NCBI GenBank assembly: GCA_904419145.1
Contig: CAJFQQ010000011.1
Span: 1 to 55,968 of the forward strand
Direction: 5' to 3'
From: an uncultured Oscillospiraceae bacterium
Lineage (GTDB): Bacteria > Bacillota > Clostridia > Oscillospirales > Oscillospiraceae
DNA: 55,968 nucleotides
Positions 50,245-55,968 of the stretch are shown piece by piece. The translations under genes and the position numbers were made by a program. The first letter of the stretch is position 1; every line of letters starts with the position of its first letter. The notes below the pieces were generated by a model. That model was not told the DNA's origin. It was given only the letters and a program-made list of their open reading frames with translations, and did no database searches.

Positions 50245-50568
50245 ATGGAACACAGCCATGAACACACCCATACCCATACCCACGACGGTGTGGAGCATAC
50301 GCATACCCACGACCATTCCCACGACCACGAGCATACCCACAGCCATGACCACGTGCATGCTGCCGGCGAGGGCGATGGGAAGATCGTGGCCGTCCTCAGC
50401 TACATGCTGGAGCACAATGTGCACCACTGCGCGGAGCTGAAGGAGATGGCCGGCGGCCTTTCCGGAGAGGCGCAGCACCAGCTGCTGCACGCGGTGGAGG
50501 CCTTTGAGGAGGCCAATACCCATCTGTCCAAGGCCGTCGAGGAACTGAAACAGCAGGAAAAGGAGTAA
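50245..50568 (+). CDS. His-rich metal-binding protein, candidate nickel store/chaperone
   Basis: The 107-residue protein has 17 His among its first 38 residues, in H-x pairs with Glu, Thr and Asp (for example HSHEHTHTHTH). A helical C-terminal domain with VLSYMLEHNVHHCAELKEMA and an amphipathic tail follows. His-rich tracts like this bind nickel or zinc, as in HypB, CooJ and nickel-storage proteins. It is directly followed by CooT and stands at the head of a CODH/ACS operon, so nickel handling is the likely role (inference). It is CooJ-like in idea, but here the His tract is N-terminal. GGAG lies 9 bases before the ATG. Confidence 0.8.
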   Translation: MEHSHEHTHTHTHDGVEHTHTHDHSHDHEHTHSHDHVHAAGEGDGKIVAVLSYMLEHNVHHCAELKEMAGGLSGEAQHQLLHAVEAFEEANTHLSKAVEELKQQEKE

Positions 50569-50575
50569 TTGCATT

Positions 50576-50764
50576 ATGTGTCTGTCCACTGTCTACCGCA
50601 ACAGTCAATCTGAAGAAAACGTTTGCGCCAAGTATGTGGCGAAAATTGACGTAGATGGCAACAAGCTGACCTTTACCGATGTGCTGGGCGAGGTGACCCA
50701 GGTAGAGGGCCGCCTGGTATCCGCCGACCTGACCGCAGGCGTGGTGGTCTTTGCCGCCGCTTGA
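50576..50764 (+). CDS. cooT: CooT family nickel-binding protein
   Basis: The 62-residue protein starts Met-Cys (MCLSTVYRNSQSEENVCAKY) and has a small beta-rich SH3-like pattern (VDGNKLTFTDVLGEV, LVSADLTAGVVVFAAA). CooT proteins are tiny, begin MC, and bind one nickel per dimer through Cys2; they help mature CO dehydrogenase. Length and start fit well. SD AAGGAG overlaps the end of the His-rich gene 7 bases upstream. The pair probably supplies nickel to CooS and AcsB encoded 27 kb away, together with the two CooC ATPases. Confidence 0.85.
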   Translation: MCLSTVYRNSQSEENVCAKYVAKIDVDGNKLTFTDVLGEVTQVEGRLVSADLTAGVVVFAAA

Positions 50765-50781
50765 ACCGCCGGGCATCGCAT

Positions 50782-51003
50782 ATGGCAAACTACGAGATGT
50801 GCTGCGAGATTTTTAACAGCTGCAGCAACAACCAGATGCGGGATATCTCCTTTGAAGAGGTCTCCGTGGAGGACACCGACGCCTATGTCCGCCAGATGGA
50901 ACCACGGGCCGCTATCGACAAGGAGGAACTGTCTGACGGCTCCCGTATCTACCATACCGACACTGCGGGTCTGCGGAAACGATATAGTTTCACCCCCATC
51001 TGA
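50782..51003 (+). CDS. Small cysteine-containing protein of unknown function
   Basis: The protein of about 73 residues has CC near the N-terminus and a third Cys six residues on (MANYEMCCEIFNSCSNNQMR). An acidic middle part follows (FEEVSVEDTDAYV), then a basic end (LRKRYSFTPI). I do not recognise a family. The frame is also open back to a TTG at 50761 that overlaps the cooT stop by 2 bases, which would mean coupling. No strong SD exists for either start, so the start is uncertain. Its place between cooT and metF suggests a role linked to the acetyl-CoA pathway, perhaps metal or redox. Confidence 0.6.
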   Translation: MANYEMCCEIFNSCSNNQMRDISFEEVSVEDTDAYVRQMEPRAAIDKEELSDGSRIYHTDTAGLRKRYSFTPI

Positions 51004-51025
51004 TGAAGCTCGTGCCTGGGGAATG

Positions 51026-51066
51026 CAGCAGCAGGTGTTTTCGGCACCGCCGGAAACCTGCTGCTG
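51026..51066 (+). other. Intercistronic hairpin before metF
   Basis: CAGCAGCAGGT (51026-51036) pairs with ACCTGCTGCTG (51056-51066), and the stem continues inward with TTTCGG/CCGGAAA. No T-run follows. It may set mRNA stability between the nickel genes and metF. Confidence 0.6.
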
Positions 51067-51180
51067 TGAGCCGTGCCGTAAGGGCACCAGCCTCCACCTG
51101 TGCGGTTCCTCGCGGCGCCGCCGCGTAGATATTAAAACATGTTTTCTGATAGGATAAATTGATTTGGAGGTTAACCAACT

Positions 51181-52110
51181 ATGAAGGTATCCGAAATCTT
51201 TGAAGAGCGCGCAGCATTTTCCTTCGAAGTATTTCCCCCCAAGACTGACGCCGGCATGGAGAAGCTTTGTGGCCAGGGCGGTGTCTTGGATCAGCTTTAC
51301 ACCCTGAACCCGGACTACATTTCCTGCACTTACGGCGCCGGCGGCACCAACGTCGGCAAGCAGCTGGATGTGCTGGAGAAGATTCAGAAGGACGGCAAGT
51401 GCGCTCCGGTGGCCCACTTTACCTGCGTGGGCAACACCAAGGAGGGCATGAAGGAGCAGCTGCAGACCTATCTGAATAACGGCATCAACCATATTCTGGC
51501 CCTGCGGGGTGACCTGCCCTTCGGCTGGACCGGCACGGGCGGTGACCTGCATTATGCTACCGAGCTGGTGAAGTTCGTGCGCCAGGAGTTCGGCGACAAG
51601 TTCACCATCGCCGTGGCCGGCTCTCCCGAGGGCCACATCGCCTGCCGCAGCCTGGAGGCGGACATTTCCTTCCTGAAGCAGAAGCAGGATAATGGCGCTG
51701 ATTATATTATGACCCAGCTGTGCTGGGACATGGACCAGTTCAAGTATTGGCTGGAGGCCGTCCGGGCCGCCGGGATCTGGATGCCCGTGGATGTGGGCAT
51801 CATGCCCGTTCTGGATATGGCCGCCACCATCAACATGGCCCTCAGCCGCAACGGCTGCGTTATGGACCGGGAGCTGTGCCGGATCATCTCCAAGCACTGG
51901 ATTTTCCCCAACCCCTTCGACAAGGAGCCCTTCGACGCTGCGGCAGAGCAGAAGAAGAAGGACTTCAAGGAGGCCGGCATTGAGTACACCATCAAGCAGA
52001 TTGATGAGTACCGCGCCTGTGGCATTGACGGGATCCATCTCTATGCGCTGAATAAGTACGATGATGTAGCCCGCATTGTGAAAGAGAGCGGCATTATTGA
52101 CCTGGTTTGA
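51181..52110 (+). CDS. metF: 5,10-methylenetetrahydrofolate reductase
   Basis: This FAD-dependent TIM-barrel enzyme reduces methylene-THF to methyl-THF, the last step before methyl transfer to the corrinoid protein. The 309-residue protein opens MKVSEIFEERAAFSFEVFPP, with the catalytic Glu region FEVFPPKT. It has DYISCTYGAGGTNVGKQ, ILALRGDLPFGW, VAGSPEGH and YIMTQLCWDMDQF. Length is normal for bacterial MetF. The zinc-binding partner MetV found in many acetogens is not visible in the window, so the electron partner is unclear. SD TTGGAGG lies 10 bases before the ATG. Confidence 0.94.
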   Translation: MKVSEIFEERAAFSFEVFPPKTDAGMEKLCGQGGVLDQLYTLNPDYISCTYGAGGTNVGKQLDVLEKIQKDGKCAPVAHFTCVGNTKEGMKEQLQTYLNNGINHILALRGDLPFGWTGTGGDLHYATELVKFVRQEFGDKFTIAVAGSPEGHIACRSLEADISFLKQKQDNGADYIMTQLCWDMDQFKYWLEAVRAAGIWMPVDVGIMPVLDMAATINMALSRNGCVMDRELCRIISKHWIFPNPFDKEPFDAAAEQKKKDFKEAGIEYTIKQIDEYRACGIDGIHLYALNKYDDVARIVKESGIIDLV

Positions 52111-52167
52111 TAACCGATCGCTGTACATCCCCTCCGATGCATCTGATGCACCGGGGGGTAACCGGAA

Positions 52168-52201
52168 ACGCCGTCACCCCGCAAGCGGGCGGGGCCGGCG
52201 T
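52168..52201 (+). other. Intercistronic hairpin between metF and cooC
   Basis: ACGCCG...CGGCGT encloses CACCCCGC/GGGCGGGG: a long GC-rich stem with no T-run. It is followed at once by AACAAAAAGGAG, the SD of the next gene. Confidence 0.55.
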
Positions 52202-52224
52202 CAACAAAAAGGAGTCCTGATGTT

Positions 52225-52995
52225 ATGACACAAACCATTGCATTCGCCGGCAAGGGCGGCGTTGGCAAGACCACCATCTGCGGCATGCTCATCCAGTACC
52301 TGTGCCGCAAGAAGGACGGGGCTGTTCTGGCCGTGGACGCAGACGCCAACTCCAACCTGAACGAGGTGCTGGGGGTGGACGTGGAGATGACCCTGGGGGA
52401 TATCCGGGAGAACATCGCCCGGGCAGACATGGCAAATCCCAGCCCCATCCCCGCCGGCATGACCAAGGCCGACTACGCCGACATGATGTTCGGCAACGCC
52501 CTCACTGAGAATGACGATTTCGACATGCTGGTCATGGGGCGTACCCAAGGCAAGGGCTGCTACTGCTATGTCAATGGTATCCTCAGTGCCCAGGTGGAGA
52601 AATATGCCAAGAACTACCGCTATGTAGTGGTGGACAACGAGGCTGGTCTGGAGCATATCAGCCGCGGAATCCTGCCCAAGGTAGACATGATCCTGTTGGT
52701 AAGCGACTGCTCCCGCCGGGGCATCCAGGCGGTGGGCCGCATCAATGAGATGATTCAAGAACTCAACCTGGGTGTGAAAGAGGTCAAGCTCATTGTCAAC
52801 CGCGCTCCCGGCGGCGTCCTCAACGACGGTGTCAAGGAGGAGATTGAAAAGCACGGCCTTATTCTGGCCGGTGTGGTCCCCCAAGACGAGACGGTCTATG
52901 AGTACGACGCCGAAGGAAAGCCCAGTGTAGATGTGCCGGAAGATGCTCCTATCAAGCAGGCTGTCTTGAAAATCTTCAAGGAGCTGGGCCTGTAA
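52225..52995 (+). CDS. cooC: CooC/AcsF-type nickel-insertion ATPase (copy 2)
   Basis: The 256-residue P-loop ATPase of the CooC group has deviant Walker A FAGKGGVGKTTICGML and LAVDADANSNLNEVLGVD. A CxC metal motif lies in GRTQGKGCYCYVNGILSAQV (about residues 106-125), followed by VVVDNEAGLEHISRGI. It differs clearly from copy 1 at 20731 (for example GCYCY against GCVCP), so it is a separate paralogue and not a recent duplicate. It probably serves ACS or CODH maturation; in other acetogens one paralogue (AcsF) favours ACS. It lies between metF and acsD. Confidence 0.93.
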   Translation: MTQTIAFAGKGGVGKTTICGMLIQYLCRKKDGAVLAVDADANSNLNEVLGVDVEMTLGDIRENIARADMANPSPIPAGMTKADYADMMFGNALTENDDFDMLVMGRTQGKGCYCYVNGILSAQVEKYAKNYRYVVVDNEAGLEHISRGILPKVDMILLVSDCSRRGIQAVGRINEMIQELNLGVKEVKLIVNRAPGGVLNDGVKEEIEKHGLILAGVVPQDETVYEYDAEGKPSVDVPEDAPIKQAVLKIFKELGL

Positions 52996-53073
52996 TCCAA
53001 TTCATCTGTTGCCCCATTTGTTTTTCCAAATTTTCCATATAAGTCAACAAATCATTGAAGGGAGTAAACCACT

Positions 53074-54012
53074 ATGCCGTTTGCAAGAAAGCCTCAGGTA
53101 TTCAGTGCGTCGATCAATGAATTGACCCTGGGTACCGGCGACAAAGCCATCACTCTGGGCGGCCAGAACGTGTACAACCTTTACACGTTTGACGGCCCCA
53201 TCGCCAATGCCCCCAAGATCGGTATTGACGTGTCCGATGAGGCGGAGCAGCCCTCCCCGGGTCTGACCGCCTTCTATGAGGGCTGCACTACCATGGCAGA
53301 AAAGGCCAAGAAGGCTGCTGCCCTGGATCATGTGGACTTCGTGAACCTGCACTTCGCCTCTGCCGACCCCAACGGCGCCAACAAGTCTGTAGAGGACTGT
53401 GTTGCCGATGCCAAGGCTGTGGCCGAAGCCATTGACAAGCCCATCGTCATCTCCGGCTGCAAGAACCCCGAGAAGGATGCGGAGCTCTTCTCCAAGATCG
53501 CCGAGGCCCTCCAGGGCAAGAACATCCTGGTCCTCAGCGCCCGCGAGGAGAACTACAAGGGTATCGCCGCCGGTGTTGGCCTGGCCTATGGCCAGAAGGT
53601 GGGCGCCGAGTCCGCCGTGGATATCAACCTTGCCAAGCAGCTCAACGTCCTGATTACCCAGATGGGCCTGGACGGCAAAAATATCGCCATGAATGTGGGC
53701 AGTGCCGCTGCCGGTTACGGTTTTGAATATGTGGTGTCCACTCTGGAGCGTGTGAAGGCTGCCGCCCTGAGCCAGAACGACAATACCCTTCAGATGCCCA
53801 TTATCACCCCTGTCGGCAGCGAGACCTGGGCTGTGAAGGAAGCCACCGCTACCGAAGCTGACGCCCCTGAGTGGGGTGCCCAGGAGGAGCGCGGCATTGA
53901 CATGGAGGTTGAGACTGCTGCTGCGTGCCTCGCTTACGGCAGTGATGCTGTCATCCTCAAACATCCTGAATCCATTAAGACCGTTTCGCAGCTGATCGCT
54001 GCTTTGATGTAA
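53074..54012 (+). CDS. acsD: Corrinoid iron-sulfur protein small subunit
   Basis: The 312-residue subunit of the corrinoid Fe-S protein (CFeSP) has a TIM-barrel fold. It pairs with AcsC and carries the methyl group to acetyl-CoA synthase. Recognisable parts: FDGPIANAPKIGIDVSDEAE near residue 45, HVDFVNLHFASADPNG, PIVISGCKNPEKDAELF, LSAREENYKGIAAG, INLAKQLNVLITQMGL and GYGFEYVVSTLERVK. The length matches AcsD/CdhD of bacterial acetogens. It starts after GAAGGGAG and is followed 14 bases later by acsC. Confidence 0.95.
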   Translation: MPFARKPQVFSASINELTLGTGDKAITLGGQNVYNLYTFDGPIANAPKIGIDVSDEAEQPSPGLTAFYEGCTTMAEKAKKAAALDHVDFVNLHFASADPNGANKSVEDCVADAKAVAEAIDKPIVISGCKNPEKDAELFSKIAEALQGKNILVLSAREENYKGIAAGVGLAYGQKVGAESAVDINLAKQLNVLITQMGLDGKNIAMNVGSAAAGYGFEYVVSTLERVKAAALSQNDNTLQMPIITPVGSETWAVKEATATEADAPEWGAQEERGIDMEVETAAACLAYGSDAVILKHPESIKTVSQLIAALM

Positions 54013-54026
54013 GGAGGGCGTAAACC

Positions 54027-55184
54027 ATGGCTTTAAAAGGTCTTGACATTTTCAAACTGACTCCCAAAACCAACTGCAAGGACTGCGGCAGCCCCACCTG
54101 TATGGCGTTCGCCATGAAGGTTGCACAGGGCGCTGTTCCCATTGAGAAGTGCCCCCACATGTCCGCCGAGGCCCTGGCCACCCTGTCCGAGGCCACTGCG
54201 CCCCCGATGAAGTCCTTCAAGCTGGGCGATCATCCTCTGGGCGGCGAGACTGTCCTGAGCCGTCATGAGAAGACCTTCGTCTCCAAAACTTTGTACGGCG
54301 TCCAAGTGTGCGACTGCATGGATGCCGCCAAGCAGGACGCTGTGATCGCTTCCATCCCCACTGTGGACTATGAGCGTATCAGCGAGCGGATGTACGTAGA
54401 GACCATTTCCGTCCGTCACAGCGCCGACAAGAGCGCCGACGACTATGTGGCCCTCATCAATAAGGTGAAGGGGCTTGGCCGTCCCCTGCTGCTGGACTGC
54501 ACCGATGTGGACGTTGCCAAGGCTGCTGTAGCTGCCGCTGCCGGCTGTGACTTCATCCTCAACGGCGCCAACGAGGAGAACTACGCCGACATGAGCGCCA
54601 TCGCCAAGGAGGCCAAGGTGCTTCTGGGCGTTCGCGCCGCTTCTCTGGATGCCCTCCATGAGACTGTGGAGAAGCTGGAGGCTGCCGGCAATAAGGACCT
54701 GATCCTGGATGTGGGTTCTGCTTCCATCAAGGATGCCTATGCCAATGCGGTTGAGATCCGCCGGGCTGCCCTGAAGGACGGCGATCGAACCTTCGGCTAT
54801 CCCTCCATCGTCAATGTGGCCGCTCTTGCCAACGGCGACGCCCACATGGAGGCCGCTCTGCTGAGCCTGTTCACCTGCAAGTACGGCTCCATCGTCATCT
54901 GCTCCGAGATGACCTACGCCAAGGCCCTGCCTCTGTACGGCCTGCGCCAGAACATCTTCACCGATCCTCAGAAGCCCATGAAGGTCACCCCGGGCATCTA
55001 TCCCATCAACGGTGCCGACGAGAACAGCCCCTGCTGCCTGACCGTGGACTTCGCCCTGACCTACTTCCTCCAAGATGCCGGTGAATCTGCTGATTACCGA
55101 TGCCTCCGGTATGTCCGTCCTGACCGCCTGGGCCGCCGGCAAGTTCTCCAGCTCCTCCATCAAGAAGTTCATGGACGAGTTTGA
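54027..55184 (+). CDS. acsC: Corrinoid iron-sulfur protein large subunit, frameshifted near its C-terminus
   Basis: The large subunit of CFeSP binds a 4Fe-4S cluster and the cobamide. The N-terminal Fe-S domain is intact: LTPKTNCKDCGSPTCMAFAM with a fourth Cys in IEKCPH (Cys near residues 17, 20, 25 and 42). The TIM-barrel part follows (VETISVRHSADKSADDYVAL, LDCTDVDVAKAAV, ILNGANEENYADM), and the frame is good to DFALTYFL (about residue 348). After that it reads nonsense to a stop at 55182. The C-terminal B12-binding domain continues one frame over, from about 55063. About 8-10 expected residues are also missing at the junction, so a small out-of-frame deletion is most likely. Confidence 0.9.
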   Translation: MALKGLDIFKLTPKTNCKDCGSPTCMAFAMKVAQGAVPIEKCPHMSAEALATLSEATAPPMKSFKLGDHPLGGETVLSRHEKTFVSKTLYGVQVCDCMDAAKQDAVIASIPTVDYERISERMYVETISVRHSADKSADDYVALINKVKGLGRPLLLDCTDVDVAKAAVAAAAGCDFILNGANEENYADMSAIAKEAKVLLGVRAASLDALHETVEKLEAAGNKDLILDVGSASIKDAYANAVEIRRAALKDGDRTFGYPSIVNVAALANGDAHMEAALLSLFTCKYGSIVICSEMTYAKALPLYGLRQNIFTDPQKPMKVTPGIYPINGADENSPCCLTVDFALTYFLQDAGESADYRCLRYVRPDRLGRRQVLQLLHQEVHGRV

Positions 55185-55968
55185 TATTGCCAATAAGATC
55201 AAGAGCCGCGCTCTGATTATCCCCGGCAAGGTGGCCGTCATGAAGGGCGAGATCCAGGACAAGCTGCCCGACTGGAGTGTTATCGTGGCCCCCAACGAGG
55301 CCGTTCAGCTGGTGAAGTACCTGCGTGACGAGGAGTGGAAGAAGAGCTATGTGGAGAAGGCTCCCGCCGCTGCCGGTGAGGCCGCCGCTCCTGCCGAGGC
55401 TGCCCCCGCTCCCAAGCAGGTCATGCCCGCACCTCCCATTGTGGTGAATGGTCCCTACAAGCTGGACGACAAGGTGGTTACCTATAAGGGCAACGACCCC
55501 TCCAGCAAGAAGTTCGTGGTCATCGGCGAGCGGATCCACTGCATCTCCCCCGCTATCCGCAAGGCTATGGACACCTACGACGAGGGCCCCATCCTCAAGC
55601 GCGCTGCCGAGCAGATCGCTGCCGGCGCCACTTACCTGGATGTGAACATCGGCCCTGCTGAGAGCAACGGCCCCGAGCTGATGCAGTGGGCTGTCCAGCT
55701 GCTGCAGCAGAACTTCAACAACGTGCCTCTGGCTCTGGATACTGCCAATAAGGCTGCTATCGAAGCTGGTATCAAGGTTTACAACCGCACCAACGGCAAG
55801 CCCATCGTGAACTCCGCCGATGCCGGCAGCCGTATCGACAACATCAACCTGGCCGCTGCCAATGATGCTATCGTCATCGCCCTGTGCTCTGCCGACGGTA
55901 TCGCCAAGGACAACGACGAGCGGATGCACCACTGCCACAACATGCTGGAGCGCGGCCTGAGCCTGGGT
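55063..55968 (+). pseudogene. acsE: C-terminal part of AcsC fused to an AcsE methyltransferase domain (open at the window end)
   Basis: In this frame SKMPVNLLITDASGMSVLTA and WAAGKFSSSSIKKFMDEFDI are the corrinoid-binding C-terminus of AcsC. It ends near VKYLRDEEWKKSYVEK. An Ala/Pro-rich linker follows (55360-55436). Then comes a methyltetrahydrofolate:corrinoid methyltransferase domain (AcsE): FVVIGERIHCISPAIRKAM, AAGATYLDVNIGPAE, PLALDTANKAAIEAG and PIVNSADAGSRIDNINLAAA, the pterin-binding barrel motifs. No stop or new start separates the two. There is no own start codon with an SD (ATG 55075 lacks one), so as it stands this half would not be made unless the frameshift is an error. Confidence 0.8.

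Noticed and set aside
50245-50360. His-codon-rich stretch as a tandem DNA repeat rather than a gene
   Set aside because: The C/A-rich repeats are in frame with a start, a plausible SD and a non-repetitive C-terminal domain, and the gene is followed tightly by cooT.
55055-55085. Programmed +1 frameshift joining the two halves of acsC
   Set aside because: The site lacks a known slippery pattern and stimulatory structure, and family residues are missing at the join, which fits a deletion or sequence error better.
1-55968. tRNA, rRNA, CRISPR array, prophage or transposon
   Set aside because: I looked for cloverleaf-type tRNA ends, regular repeat-spacer patterns, transposase and integrase motifs, and saw none that hold up.

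Overview
The window is about 56 kb of GC-rich, densely coding chromosomal DNA from a spore-forming, strictly anaerobic Firmicute. The best fit is a gut Oscillospiraceae-type Clostridium (Flavonifractor/Intestinimonas/Oscillibacter-like). This rests on a SpoVT-like protein, a LysM/GH18 spore-type hydrolase, a possible sigma-K promoter, a lysine riboswitch, a tryptophan T-box, rubredoxins, and Wood-Ljungdahl genes in a high-GC background. I found no tRNA, rRNA, CRISPR array, prophage or insertion sequence.

Layout. 1-9.4 kb: spoVT-like gene, FMN-dependent 2-hydroxy-acid oxidase, DUF4349 lipoprotein, metallo-beta-lactamase-fold hydrolase, small membrane proteins, and a leftward group (mtaB, yfbR-like, ACT protein, PFL/UPF0210), then a cysteine desulfurase. 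9.5-12.7 kb: galK-galT and a small membrane protein. 12.9-17.5 kb: B12-binding radical SAM protein, zinc-ribbon protein, a DUF362 protein and a MerR regulator sharing the same 19-bp-spacer MerR-type operator, and a dihydrouridine synthase. 17.5-18.3 kb: an unusual InlB-repeat protein with a cysteine-rich tail behind a sigma-K-like promoter. 18.5-23.9 kb: leftward operon cooS-cooC-acsB. 24-32.5 kb: M24 peptidase, nucleotidyltransferase, M20 amidohydrolase, GNAT, the lysine-riboswitch dapA-dapB-dapH operon, YgjP-like peptidase, PLP aminotransferase. 32.6-41.9 kb: HtrA-like protease, FAD dehydrogenase, CAT-like enzyme, a desulforedoxin-like protein, a flavoredoxin fused to two rubredoxin domains, a candidate small RNA, GH18/LysM hydrolase, IclR and AraC regulators. 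42-48 kb: HlyD/MacB-type ABC export operon with an SLH protein. 48.2-50 kb: tryptophan T-box and trpB2. 50.2 kb to the end: a second Wood-Ljungdahl operon (His-rich protein, cooT, small Cys protein, metF, a second cooC, acsD, acsC and acsE).

How it fits together. Two operons about 27 kb apart supply most of the carbonyl branch and the end of the methyl branch of the reductive acetyl-CoA pathway: CO dehydrogenase and acetyl-CoA synthase in one; methylene-THF reductase, both corrinoid Fe-S protein subunits and the methyltransferase in the other. Each has its own CooC-type nickel ATPase, and the second opens with two candidate nickel proteins. The most striking signal is at the right edge. The corrinoid protein large subunit (acsC) carries a frameshift at about 55,070, and its C-terminal part continues without a stop through an Ala/Pro-rich linker into an AcsE methyltransferase domain. 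This points to an AcsC-AcsE fusion that is either really broken here or interrupted by a sequencing error.
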